The translations under genes were made by a program, and so were the position numbers. From Tritrichomonas musculus (taxonomy: Eukaryota; Parabasalia; Tritrichomonadida; Tritrichomonadidae): a stretch of 64,000 nucleotides of DNA. Shown here piece after piece: positions 28,737 to 38,558 of the stretch (positions are counted from its first letter, which is position 1; each line of letters begins with the position of its first letter). The notes beneath the pieces are model-generated. The model ran no database searches, was not told where the DNA came from, and saw only the letters and a list, made by a program, of their open reading frames with translations. The stretch covers positions 1,364,001-1,428,000 of the forward strand of contig JAPFFF010000004.1 in the NCBI GenBank assembly GCA_039105265.1, given 5' to 3'.

Positions 28737-29084
28737 GGTTCTCCTTCCCAAAAAAAATATTTATTATTCAATATTGAATTAACTCATAGAATATATAATT
28801 CAATAGAGCTTTTTTCGGAAAAAGTTTTGGTTAAAAATATAAAATTTTGACCTTAACGATTAAATCTTTTTTTTCAAATTTTTTTGATTTTTAAATTTTA
28901 TGATTTCAATCTGTAAAAAAATAAAATCGATAAGATTTCATGAAAATGTTTTTATTTAATAATTTAAAATATATATCTGCGTAAATATTATATTTTAATT
29001 CGTTTTTAAAGACGATATTTATGCATATTTTATTTGTGAAGTCTAATTGAATTTAATCTTTTGAATTTGAAAGGAGAACCTTAA
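28733..29084. mobile_element. TTAA-flanked short inverted-repeat element 3 (TTAAGGTTCTCCTT family)
   Basis: TTAAGGTTCTCCTT at 28733 is inverted at the right end (AAGGAGAACCTTAA, ending 29084). It is about 352 bp. A second copy of the same family, in the opposite direction, lies at 40314-40655, sharing the stretch around TTCAATATTGAATTAACTCA. No transposase is present. The right end stops 17 bp before the stop codon of the gene at 29102. Confidence 0.8.
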
Positions 29085-29101
29085 TTACATTATATAAAAA
29101 A

Positions 29102-30358
29102 CTAATAGAATATAGAATTTTTGGTAGCAGTATATTTGCTATTACCTCTAGTACTGCTATATCCCAATCTGTCATTGTTTCTGTTTGATGAGTTTGATCT
29201 TGAAGATAGGTTTGCTGCTTTTTGTAGTTCTTGAGTTGCATATAAATTTAAAGCTTTAACGTTGTTAAGATCATTTTGAAGAGATTGGAAAATATCACGA
29301 TTGGCTTGAGTTTCTTTTTGAATTGAAAGCATTTTAGCCATTTGCTGACGTGACTTCTCAACAAAAGCATCTTCGTTTCGTTTGGCATCATCAATTGATT
29401 TTTTCATTTTTTCAATATCTCGCATCATTTCTTGAAGTTGCATACTTCCTCTTTTTGAGACAGAAGATAAAATCTTCTGTAAACTTTCTATCTTGTTATT
29501 CAGGATTTGATTATCTGAATCAGATTTCATTTTTTCACGTTCAATCATTTGCCTAACAGATTGTAAATGAGCATCAAAATGTTTATCACGTTGATTAAAT
29601 TCAAGAGTCATTTTTTCTAATAAAATATGGTGCTCTCTTGTCTTTGTTTCGATATTTTCGGTGAGTTCATTAACTTTGATTCTTGATTGTGATATTTTTT
29701 CTCTTTTTTGAGATTGAACAATAGAAATTTGTTCCTCTAACGATCGTAAACGGGCTTCATTTTCATATTGAATATCTAATCTTTTGAGATTTTGTTGACT
29801 CTGCTTCATTTTTTGATTGTCTACTGATTCCAAAAGAATATTTTTTTCGTTTTCCATTTTCCTTTCCATGTCAGCTATTATAGATTGATTTCCTAGTATT
29901 ACAAGTTCTTGACGATAATTATTCCACATCAAATTTCCTTCATGACCTTTACGCAAGTTTTCTTGGAGCATTTTTATTTCTTCTTCATAATTCGATCTTG
30001 CCGCATTAAATTCTTGATCAAATTGCTCTTGCTGATTATTAAGCTCTTCTTCTGCAATTTGTGAAGCTTCTTTAATTTGACTCTCTATTTCTTCTAATTC
30101 ATTTTGATGTCTTAATTTGGTTTCATCAATATTTAAAGTAATGTTTTCAATTGCTGCTTCTGTTTCATCAATTTGTCGCTGCAAATCTTCAATACTGTCA
30201 TCCAATGATTCATTTTCGCTAAAATTATGATTATTTTCAATAACATCGTCATTGTCGAGATCACTTTTTTTCAAAGCAGATTCGCGTTGAAAAAAACCAA
30301 GCTTCAAACCTAAAGATGGATTTTCAAAGTTACCTGAATAATTATTGAGTAAAGACAT
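29102..30358 (-). CDS. Coiled-coil protein of unknown function
   Basis: 418 residues from the ATG at 30356-30358; the frame continues a little upstream but without ATG. From about residue 55 to 385 it is almost continuous coiled coil (IEDLQRQIDETEAAIENI, LEEIESQIKEASQIAEEEL, MMRDIEKMKKSIDDAKRN). It is flanked by a short N-terminal segment and a Ser/Asn/Arg-rich tail (SSRSNSSNRNNDRLG). I do not recognise a family. In a flagellated protist a cytoskeletal or flagellar role is common for such proteins, but nothing here proves it. Its 3' end nearly touches the TTAA element at 29084. Confidence 0.65.
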   Translation of the reverse strand: MSLLNNYSGNFENPSLGLKLGFFQRESALKKSDLDNDDVIENNHNFSENESLDDSIEDLQRQIDETEAAIENITLNIDETKLRHQNELEEIESQIKEASQIAEEELNNQQEQFDQEFNAARSNYEEEIKMLQENLRKGHEGNLMWNNYRQELVILGNQSIIADMERKMENEKNILLESVDNQKMKQSQQNLKRLDIQYENEARLRSLEEQISIVQSQKREKISQSRIKVNELTENIETKTREHHILLEKMTLEFNQRDKHFDAHLQSVRQMIEREKMKSDSDNQILNNKIESLQKILSSVSKRGSMQLQEMMRDIEKMKKSIDDAKRNEDAFVEKSRQQMAKMLSIQKETQANRDIFQSLQNDLNNVKALNLYATQELQKAANLSSRSNSSNRNNDRLGYSSTRGNSKYTATKNSIFY

Positions 30359-30670
30359 TTCTTCTCGTTTATAATTATTTTCAATCAAAATTAGATTTGA
30401 ATAAATTCAATTTTTGTTTAAAATAAAAATTTTTTCCTCAAAAAATCATTTTGAAATTACCTCCTTATTTGATTTTTTTTGCCAATATATAATTATATTA
30501 ATAAAATAAAATTCATTAAGCATATATTTATTGCTTGATTATTTACTACTTTTTATATATTTTTATATTACAAAAGCGTTTTTTTTTTTTTAAATGTTTT
30601 TCATAAACTTCAGAAAAAAGTTAAAAACGGTCGCCTTCAGAAAAAGAGAGGTTTGGTGTGGCCTTTCTAA
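30359..30670. promoter_or_regulatory. Divergent upstream region of coiled-coil and uS7 genes
   Basis: 312 bp between two diverging genes. It has an uninterrupted T run near 30581-30590 and, closer to uS7, the direct repeat CTTCAGAAAAA (about 30608-30618 and 30634-30644). The last 45 bases before the uS7 ATG are unusually rich in G for this window (GGTCGCC, GAGAGGTTTGGTGTGG). Confidence 0.35.
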
Positions 30671-31252
30671 ATGGAGGACGTCAAGCTCTTTGGTAAATGG
30701 TCATATGCAGATATCGATTTCGATTCACTCGATAAAGCATTAGTTGACTACATCTCAGTTCATGAGAAACAACAAGTTCTTGTCCCACACACAGCAGGTC
30801 GTTATCAAAGCAAACAATTCCATAAAGTCAATTGTCCACTCGTTGAACGTCTTTGCAACTATTTAATGATGCACGGACGTAACACAGGCAAAAAACTCAT
30901 GACAATTCGAATCGTTCGTCAAGCATTTGAACTTATCAACATTTCAACCGGCCAAAATCCAATCGTTGTCTTTGTTAAGGCAGTCCAAAATTGTGGCGCA
31001 CGTGAAGATTCAACCCGTATCGGTGTTGGTGGTACAGTTCGTCGTCAAGCTTGCGATGTTTCACCACTTCGTCGTGTTAACCAAGCTTTATCCTTGATCA
31101 CAGAAGGTGCACGTAAATCTGCTTTCAGAAGCTCACGTACAATCTCAGAATGCCTCGCTGACGAACTTTCAAATGCTGCTCTTGATCCACAAAACAGCTA
31201 TGCTGTTAAAAAGAAGGACGAACTTGAACGTATCGCTAAGTCTAACCGTTAA
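30671..31252 (+). CDS. RPS5: Small-subunit ribosomal protein uS7 (RPS5)
   Basis: 193 residues and a complete uS7: KLFGKWSY near the start, then [56 protein letters not shown] and the C-terminal [11 protein letters not shown]. uS7 sits in the head of the 40S subunit near the mRNA exit and the E site. Codons are visibly richer in C and G than in the neighbours (many CGT, GTC, CTC), as expected for a highly expressed gene. The stop TAA runs into TAAAC, which could serve as the short poly(A) signal known in trichomonads. Confidence 0.95.
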   Translation: MEDVKLFGKWSYADIDFDSLDKALVDYISVHEKQQVLVPHTAGRYQSKQFHKVNCPLVERLCNYLMMHGRNTGKKLMTIRIVRQAFELINISTGQNPIVVFVKAVQNCGAREDSTRIGVGGTVRRQACDVSPLRRVNQALSLITEGARKSAFRSSRTISECLADELSNAALDPQNSYAVKKKDELERIAKSNR

Positions 31253-31702
31253 ACAAGTGCATTTTATAACTTTTATTTTTCTTTTTTTTATTCATTTTAG
31301 TCTTTTATTTACATTTTTATTTGCCATGATTAAAATAATTGGTTTTTATTTTTTAAAAAATGTGCTTTTCTGGATTCTATAGGATATTTTGAAAATTTGA
31401 ATCAATCGTATGTTAATATTATTAATTTTCACTTTATATAATAATATCGATTAATTTTATTTTTTTTTTTTATTTTCAAATTCGACATATTTTAGAATTT
31501 GCAGAAAGATTGTTTATAATAATAATATATGATATATGATATAAAAATATATTTTCAACTTGAAAGCCAAAACTTCGCTATTAGTTTACAACAAAAATAT
31601 TCATTTGAATTTTTTTCCATGTGGCTTTAAATCATCATGGAAGAAAAATCAATAACATTCATTTTGAGCATATTGGCATTCAAAGCATATAAATAAGGTA
31701 AC
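31253..31702. other. Convergent 3' spacer
   Basis: 450 bp between the uS7 stop and the stop of the Q-rich gene. It is AT-rich with T runs and an ATATGATATATGATAT tract near 31528-31542. No gene is seen. Confidence 0.35.
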
Positions 31703-33256
31703 TTAGCCATCAAAAAAAGGAAATGGCTTATATTGCTTTGATCCATTCCATGAAATCTGATCATCATCATCATCATCTTGATTTCCTTCAATACCATTGA
31801 GTTCCGAAATTGAGTTTGATGATTGCATTATTTGAAACTGGGATGATTGCTGCTGTTGCTGATTCGTTTTATTGTTTAATGAAGAGACAGGAGACATGAA
31901 AGCTTGATTATTTATAAAATCATTTGATGATTTAGGAAGCTGCTGTTGAAATATTTGTGGTTGTTGCCGCTGTTGTTGTAATAATGATGAATTATCATTG
32001 AAATTCATAACTTGATTATTAAAGTTTTGACTTCCTAAACTTGCTTGTTGCTGAATTGTAGGAATTTGAGGTTGAAACTGATTCATTTGTTGCTGAGGTT
32101 GAAATTGCATCATCTGTTGCTGCTGTAACTGCATCATTTGCTGCTGTTTGAGTAGCATCATTTGTTGCATCATTGGATTTTGTTGAATTTGCGAATATTG
32201 CTGATTTGGATTTGGCTGTTGTTGATTATTTAATTGAGGATTCAATGATAATGATGCTTTCTTAGGCTTACGAGCCTTTTTCACTGGATTAGCTATGCTT
32301 GTATCTTTTGGAAACATGGAATTTGAATTTGTGAAAGGCTTAATTTGTTGTGAACTTGATGTATAAGGTAACAAGTTGTTTGGGTAGATATTATTTGTGC
32401 TTATATTTGCTTCTTTCGCTTGTGATTGAGTAGGAAATTGTTTATCTTGCGGTTTTGTGCGTAATTCTGATGAATCAATGTTTGGTGAATTATTAAAAGA
32501 AGAAGGGGCTTCTTGCTCTTCTGCACTGAAGTCAGAGATGTTTAAATCATTTTTTTCATTCTGCAGTTGATTTGGAAGTATTCCAATTCTATCTGAATTA
32601 ACAGATGTCGAATTTCCACTTACCTTAATATTATTTATGTTATTGGTAATGCCATGATTAAATTTCATTTCATGAACATTTTTGTCCATATTAACATTAG
32701 TAGAATTAAAAGAGTTAGAATTTTGCGAACTTAAATTAAAGATATTAGATGTATTATTAATATTATTGTTATTCATTGGAACTTGTGATATTGATGACTG
32801 CGATTGAATCTGACCTGCATTTGATATACTTTCTTTATGCATAAGCAAAGGCGTTTGGGGAGCATTGGTTGGAAAATTTGGGTTTATATTATTTCCTTGG
32901 AAAAAATTTGAATTATTGATTATAGGTCCATAATAACTATTACAATTGAAGCATCCTGGAGAATGAATAAATGGCAAATTATTTTGTCGAATCAATGAAT
33001 CACAAAGTTGTTGGGTTTTTTCTTCTGTCTTTTTTTGATATTCTTTATCAGATATCTTAAGACGAGGTGACCAGCAAGAAGCTTCAATTTTTCTTGCTAA
33101 ATTTGTCGAAAATTCAAGAAGTTCAGCATCTGTCATTTGGCGCCCTGTTGAAGAATTAATAGCTCTCATTGTATTTTGAATGATTCGTGAACTTTCATGC
33201 AAGCATCTCTTTCTTCTTATGTATGATTTGTGAGGCTTAGGAGCTATTAAATTCAT
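31703..33256 (-). CDS. Q/N-rich protein with N-terminal KIX-like domain (putative transcription co-activator)
   Basis: 517 residues. The first 95 form a compact helical domain: SRIIQNTMRAINSSTG, ELLEFSTNLARKIEASCWSP, EYQKKTEEKTQQLCDSLI. The order of helices and the A-R-K-x-E, then Tyr, then K-x-x-x-L pattern resemble KIX domains (CBP/p300, Mediator Med15). The rest is Asn/Ser- and then Gln-rich with long QQQ runs (MMQQMMLLKQQQMMQLQQQQ) and an acidic end (DDDDDDQISWNG). A helical KIX followed by a Gln-rich region is the plan of Med15, which links activators to Mediator in the nucleus. The similarity is weak, so the call is tentative. The ATG at 33254-33256 is clear. Confidence 0.45.
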   Translation of the reverse strand: MNLIAPKPHKSYIRRKRCLHESSRIIQNTMRAINSSTGRQMTDAELLEFSTNLARKIEASCWSPRLKISDKEYQKKTEEKTQQLCDSLIRQNNLPFIHSPGCFNCNSYYGPIINNSNFFQGNNINPNFPTNAPQTPLLMHKESISNAGQIQSQSSISQVPMNNNNINNTSNIFNLSSQNSNSFNSTNVNMDKNVHEMKFNHGITNNINNIKVSGNSTSVNSDRIGILPNQLQNEKNDLNISDFSAEEQEAPSSFNNSPNIDSSELRTKPQDKQFPTQSQAKEANISTNNIYPNNLLPYTSSSQQIKPFTNSNSMFPKDTSIANPVKKARKPKKASLSLNPQLNNQQQPNPNQQYSQIQQNPMMQQMMLLKQQQMMQLQQQQMMQFQPQQQMNQFQPQIPTIQQQASLGSQNFNNQVMNFNDNSSLLQQQRQQPQIFQQQLPKSSNDFINNQAFMSPVSSLNNKTNQQQQQSSQFQIMQSSNSISELNGIEGNQDDDDDDQISWNGSKQYKPFPFFDG

Positions 33257-35733
33257 TTCCCCCTATTTTTGAATGGTATTCAATTTTTTAAACCTATAAT
33301 AGGCCTTATTAAGGTATTCATTCAATTTTGTAGTATTCAAAAAGTGACAACGAAAATACATATTTTGCGAAATATATCATTATAAATTTTAATTTTTTTT
33401 ATTAAATATTCATAAAATTAATAATATCATTATATAATATATTTAAATTATTGTATATCTTGCTAAAAGTAGAGATAATTTCATAAATAATCACTCAGCT
33501 AATCTTTTCAACCTGAGTTAAAATTTGAAAAATTGGCCATATTTTTTGATTTTAAAAAGATTTATTTTAAAAAATCAAAAATTCCGACGCTGGGGACTTT
33601 ATTTTGGATAGATTTTTTCTTTGAATACTTTACATATTTTTACTTTTCAGAAATCTTTATTTTCTCACAATTTTACAATTGTTTATATCTTACAATCTCA
33701 CAATTATTTCTTAAAAAAATGCTCAATATTCTGAAGCATATAATAATTTCATAGAATTGATCTCAATTTTCTGATGATTCAAATATTTCATAAAAAATAA
33801 ATTCAATTTAATAAATTAACTAAAAAATATATCTTATATTTTAAATTGGATTTTCCTCATATTTGCTATAATATTTATACAAAACATCATTTTTTTTCTA
33901 AACTTATCAAATTGTAAAATTTTCATTCAAAAAGAAAAATTAGTTTATTTTTATATCATACGTCAATTTTACCATTATATTTAGTAAATAAATTTTTTAT
34001 CATCATATATTTTATTATATTATAATATGATAAAATATACTGCTTTTGTTCAACCTTAATATGGTCTCCTATAATTCAATTTTCCGTTGAAAGATTAAGG
34101 TTTAAAAAGCAATATTAGAACAAAATATTTTATATTTTAGCCTAACAAAATGTTGAAAGTAACAATAAAAAGAAGATAGGAATTTGAAAATTTTTTTTGT
34201 TAATTTTTTATTTTGAATGATACTTAGAAAAATTAATATAGAAAAAAAGATTGTATTCATAATGCAAATACAAATAAAAAAAAGATTGATTAGTTTACAT
34301 TTTTTATCTATCTGAATTTTATTGATTAGTTTACATTTTTTATCAATTTTTTTTCAATAAACTTGCTACGAACACTATTTTAATGTTTTTGTCACAAAAA
34401 AATGTGACTTTATCAATTTATATATGTGCTAATATTCAATTTAAAAGAGAGAAAATTTAACTACATTTTTTCTTATGGTCAATCATTTATTATTGAAAAA
34501 AATCTGACGAGGTCAAATTGCTCTTTGAAAAAATAATGATTTTTGCAAACAAAAAATAATATTTTTGCAAAGAATAGATTTTGAATAATTATCTTCTCAA
34601 AAAATAAAATGCTTCATTTATCCGTTGATATAATCCAAAAATTCAGTTTTTATTTTTCGATGAAGTATGGTATACATTTTAATACTTAATCATTAATCGA
34701 ATTGATTTTCCATTGTTTTTGAAATAAAATGCATTTAAAAAATATATTCATTGAAATTTTGACAGAGACTTTATTTTTTGAGAGGGATTTGCGTTTTTAG
34801 TTTTTTTTGAAAGCTAATTTTTTCAATACATGATTAATTTTTTTATTATTAATTGTGAAATGCAGTTCTTAATAAAAAATGAATCTTCTCCAAAATTTGA
34901 TTTCACCAACAAAATTTGATTGGAAGATATGATATTATTCAAAATAACCTTTTGAAAAGGTATTCAAATTGAATAACCGATGAACATGATGGATATCTAC
35001 ATTTTTAAACACGCAATTCTATGTCGATTTTTAAAAAAGGCATTTGCTAGGTAAAGACTTATTTATTTTTTCAATACCTATTTAAAAAATGTTATTTCAA
35101 TTTCAGACGATATTTTGAAAGCATTACTATTAAAATAATCGGTGATCACATTTCATTGTTCTTATCAATTGTACAAATTTATTTATTTCATATGATATAC
35201 TATTTTCCATTATTCATGCACAGTTTGGTGCAATAATATGAATGCATTTTTAATTTTTTATTTCAGCAAAAATGATCAATAAACATTTCATAATATATAT
35301 AAAATATATAAATAATAATGTAAATATATATCAACTAAAAAAACAATAAACCAACTTTGTTTTGTTTCTTTTTTTTAAGGAAAAAATTATAATAAGATAT
35401 ATCAAATATAAATATTTCAAAATTATAATAAAACATTATTGATATATGAAATATATGTTGAATCAAATCGTTGCTTACTTTATTTTTAAAAAATATTTTT
35501 TTCATCATATTATTTTATTAAAAATACTTTGATATTTTTGCTGAATTTATGAGCTTAATCAAACAATAACTATTTATGCGATTACAAAAAATGTTAGTTA
35601 ATATCTATATGTAAATAAAATACGAACATAAAAAAAAAAAAGGAACAAATTACTTATTCAAAAATGAAATAAACAATTCAAATTTTGAGAGGTTAATTCC
35701 TTATCTGGTTTTCAATATTATCCACTTTTTCAA
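33257..35733. other. 2.5 kb gene-free AT-rich stretch
   Basis: The longest host-like gap without a gene. It has no frame that looks like a protein and no visible transposon ends. The string TTGATTAGTTTACATTTTTT occurs twice, at about 34287 and 34322. AACCTTAAT (about 34052) and ATTAAGGTT (about 34103) form a short inverted pair. It could hold a non-coding RNA or the decayed body of an element; the sequence alone does not show which. Confidence 0.35.
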
Positions 35734-36201
35734 ATGACGAATGAAGTTGATTCCTATCCTCTAAAACACAAATTGCAATTTTGGTTAACACAGGATCGCG
35801 GCGTATTTGTTACCACCGCTCTTGGCGGTGTCATCGATTCTGTTAATTTGTTTTATAGAACGTATGATACTCTTCTTAGCATAACACCTTTTGAGAAAAT
35901 TCAAAAAGGCGGCTATTCTCTTTTATTAGAAAATCTTAAACCAAATGAAGAATATTTTCAAGATAATCACCTTCCTCTTTACAGATATATATGCAATTTT
36001 CCGTATCAACCTGATTCTGTGCTTAATCTTTTTCTTCTTATTGTTAGTGGCAAATTCGACGAATTATATGGGATTTACACTCAAAAAAATGCAGGTAGAA
36101 ACATGAAATTTGAAATATGGTCAAGTTCCGAAATTGATGAACAATCAATTATAGATTTCTTTATGGGGACTATTCCTAATATGAAAATAAGGAAGAAATA
36201 A
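35734..36201 (+). CDS. Divergent eIF4E-like protein lacking the cap-stacking tryptophans
   Basis: 155 residues, shorter than usual eIF4E (about 190-220). The family order is visible: YPLKHKLQFWLTQDRG (strand 1), SVNLFYRTYDTL (the TVEDFWALYN helix), ITPFEKIQKGGYSLLLENLKPNEEY (the PGCDYSLFKDGIEPMWEDE loop), LFLLIVSGKFDELYGIY, then FEIWSSS. In human eIF4E, Trp56 and Trp102 sandwich the m7G cap. Here the Trp56 region (TQDRGVF) has no Trp, and the Trp102 position is Glu72. The helix Trp that holds eIF4G is Tyr or Phe. Trp17 and the Trp of FEIWSSS are kept. It may bind caps in an unusual way, or be an eIF4E relative with another role. ATG 35734. Confidence 0.55.
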   Translation: MTNEVDSYPLKHKLQFWLTQDRGVFVTTALGGVIDSVNLFYRTYDTLLSITPFEKIQKGGYSLLLENLKPNEEYFQDNHLPLYRYICNFPYQPDSVLNLFLLIVSGKFDELYGIYTQKNAGRNMKFEIWSSSEIDEQSIIDFFMGTIPNMKIRKK

Positions 36202-36708
36202 TATTTTCAATATCACCTGTTTTTTTTTATTTTATTATTTTCAAATAATTCTTAATATAGCTTTTTTGTTAATACTTTAAATTACATACTCAGATAGAGT
36301 ATCTATTCTTTTTATTTATGAACAAATTTTTTATTATTTTTATTATTTAAATTATCTAAGTTATTAAGTTCCAAACATTCAATACCAAATATTATACGCT
36401 TTTTGGGCTATCTAGTATTATATGAATTTTAAGTAAAATAAAAAAAAAAAAAAAAAATTAAAAGTTGAATTTGATGAATTTGGTAAAAAAGAGATTTAAA
36501 TAATCTTTTTCTTTTAGAATAATGAATGAACACCAATTCATAAAAAGAGAATCAAATGAACACAAACGGCACAATTTTCATAAACTAGAATTAATATTAA
36601 AATTTCATGATATAAAAACTGAATTGTTCACATTTTTTTTTTTTTTTTTTTTTAATTGAACTTAGCATGCTAAATCCATACATTTACATTTGCTTTTTTA
36701 GCGACAAT
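36202..36708. other. Convergent spacer with homopolymer tracts
   Basis: 507 bp between converging stops. It holds a run of about 17 A (about 36440-36456) and a run of about 22 T (about 36630-36652). No gene is seen. Confidence 0.4.
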
Positions 36709-36981
36709 TTAAAAATGATCTATATTGGGATCTGCTTGCCTGACTGTAATAACCAGACCATCAATCTGCCCACCGTTCATATTTGAAATAGCTTCATTCA
36801 TCATTTCGGGCGTTGCGAAAGTTATAAAGGCCCATTGAAGAGATTGACCGAATTTGTTTCTTGATAGTTTAACATCTGTAATCTTTCCATAGTTCTCAAA
36901 AATCTCTTTTAAGTGACCTTCAGCTACATTAAAGGATAAATTTGAAACAATAAGAGTGCTAGCAAGACTATTTTCATTCAT
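36709..36981 (-). CDS. Single-RRM protein, RNPS1/SR45-like
   Basis: 90 residues, almost entirely one RNA-recognition motif: STLIVSNLSFNV (RNP2), LKEIFENYGKITDVKL, LQWAFITFATPE (RNP1), then MNGGQIDGLVITVRQAD. The string GGQIDG followed by xIT is typical of RNPS1 and SR45, splicing and exon-junction factors, whose RRMs have the very similar MDGGQIDGQEIT. The RS-rich tails of those proteins are missing, so this is a bare RRM. It may act in pre-mRNA splicing or mRNA quality control. The start (ATG at 36979-36981) lies only 68 bp from the divergent gene at 37050. Confidence 0.65.
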   Translation of the reverse strand: MNENSLASTLIVSNLSFNVAEGHLKEIFENYGKITDVKLSRNKFGQSLQWAFITFATPEMMNEAISNMNGGQIDGLVITVRQADPNIDHF

Positions 36982-37049
36982 TAATTTTGTATAGATACGT
37001 TATTTGAATTTTTAGAATCAAAACATAGAAAAATAAAAATCTATATTAA
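36982..37049. promoter_or_regulatory. Short bidirectional promoter region
   Basis: Only 68 bp separate two diverging start codons, so both promoters must fit here or extend into coding sequence. ATACGTTAT lies at 36995-37003, with its ACGT 16 bp from one start and 50 bp from the other. Confidence 0.45.
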
Positions 37050-38558
37050 ATGAATTCATCAGACGCAGAATCTGATGAATTGCCACTTCCCCATGAACAG
37101 CTAAAAGATTACCCATTCAAATTTAATTTCGCCTCCATTAAAAAACTAATATCAAATATATTTCCGTTGGAGCCAGAATATCAAGATAATATAGAACTTG
37201 ATGGAACAGATGCTGTCGTTATTCTATTTTTCACTGCACTTGGAATGATTACACGCATTTTCAGAATTCAATTTCCATCTTCAATAGTATATGAAGAAGG
37301 CCATTATGGCAACCTTACAAATTCTTATTTACGAGGACAATATTTTCATGACAACCATCCTCCATTGGCCAAATTAATCATGACTGGCATTGCGCATTAT
37401 GCTGGCTACAATGGCGAATATAACTTCTATAAACAGGATTATCCTACCATGACTTATGTTGCAATGCGAATGACTCCTGCCTTTTTGGGAGCTCTTTGCG
37501 TTCCGTTATCATATTTGTTGATGCGATTTATGAAGTGTTCTCATTTTGCATCATTTTTTTCAGCCATATTAATTATGAGTGATTTATTGCTTATAGTAGA
37601 AGCACGCCATTACTTATTCGAGGGTATCCTTCATTTTTTCATTTGTTTGTCAATATTTTCAATTTTTCTCTATGAACGAACTATGACCATTTTTACCTTT
37701 ATTTTTGAAGGTTTTTGTTTAGGCTGTATGGCAGCATGCAAATATACTTCTGGTGGAGTTGTTATATTTGCCTTAATTAGACAATTTTGTTTGCTAAATA
37801 ACTCTTTTTTATTTGGATTTATTCGAGCACTTCTTCTTTGTTTAATCATTTCTATCGTTCATTTGATGTGCTTCACTGTTCATTTAATGGCACTTCCCTT
37901 TTTGCCAGATGAAGTATTTTTGAATAATTCAATTTTTATACCAAAATCAGTGAGGAATGGACTAGTTGACCGCTTAAATTCAGATTGGGATGCTCGTGCT
38001 CATGCTCCTTCATTAGTAACACGTGCAATTGACCTAGTTTGCTCAATGATATATCAAAGTTTCAGATCAAAAGAATCTATTCCTCATTCATCAAGATGGT
38101 ATAGTTGGCCGTTATTTAATTGCGAATGGATTCCTTTTTGGTCTAAAAATGGCAAATATATTATTTGCTTAGGTAATGTATTACTTTGGTATCCAGTCTT
38201 TATTGGAATTGTGTGGAATTTAATAGTAACTTTAATTAGAAAAGATTTCAGATCAACAAGAGCTTGCTTATTATATGGTTATTTGCTTTCTTTAGTTCCT
38301 TTCGCTCTAGTACCGAGAAATTTATGCTTGTATAATTACGCAATTCCGCTCATTTTTGGTGTTTATAACTTAGCAATGATGATAGAAAAAGAAATGAAAC
38401 CGGTTTACAGAGGTTTCTTTTTCTCATTGGTGATGACAATGGCAATCTTTGGTTATTTACATTGGAGTCATTTGGCATATGGATTAACGATACCTGATTT
38501 AAATTTTTTAATTTGGAACAAAAAATGGGTTGGAGAATTGCTCCAAACAGATGTTTAA
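37050..38558 (+). CDS. PMT-family protein O-mannosyltransferase (GT39)
   Basis: 502 residues with about ten membrane segments. After helix 1 comes IVYEEGHYGNLTNSYLRGQY then FHDNHPPLAKLIM, the PMT signature (FDEVHFG...FFDxHPPLAK) lying in the first luminal loop. GCMAACKYTSG is another family stretch (...KYTG). Fungal and animal PMTs have about 750-830 residues and three MIR repeats in a central luminal loop; that loop is short here and has no MIR repeats. The catalytic Asp-Glu pair of PMTs reads Glu-Glu (YEE). Family members transfer mannose from dolichyl-phosphate mannose to Ser/Thr in the endoplasmic reticulum. The shortened, altered form may still act so; this is inferred from the family. 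Confidence 0.75.
   Translation: MNSSDAESDELPLPHEQLKDYPFKFNFASIKKLISNIFPLEPEYQDNIELDGTDAVVILFFTALGMITRIFRIQFPSSIVYEEGHYGNLTNSYLRGQYFHDNHPPLAKLIMTGIAHYAGYNGEYNFYKQDYPTMTYVAMRMTPAFLGALCVPLSYLLMRFMKCSHFASFFSAILIMSDLLLIVEARHYLFEGILHFFICLSIFSIFLYERTMTIFTFIFEGFCLGCMAACKYTSGGVVIFALIRQFCLLNNSFLFGFIRALLLCLIISIVHLMCFTVHLMALPFLPDEVFLNNSIFIPKSVRNGLVDRLNSDWDARAHAPSLVTRAIDLVCSMIYQSFRSKESIPHSSRWYSWPLFNCEWIPFWSKNGKYIICLGNVLLWYPVFIGIVWNLIVTLIRKDFRSTRACLLYGYLLSLVPFALVPRNLCLYNYAIPLIFGVYNLAMMIEKEMKPVYRGFFFSLVMTMAIFGYLHWSHLAYGLTIPDLNFLIWNKKWVGELLQTDV

Noticed and set aside
33533-33754. 73-codon plus-strand frame upstream of the Q-rich gene
   Set aside because: Phe/Ile/Lys-rich product typical of chance frames in AT-rich DNA, no ATG-supported context.
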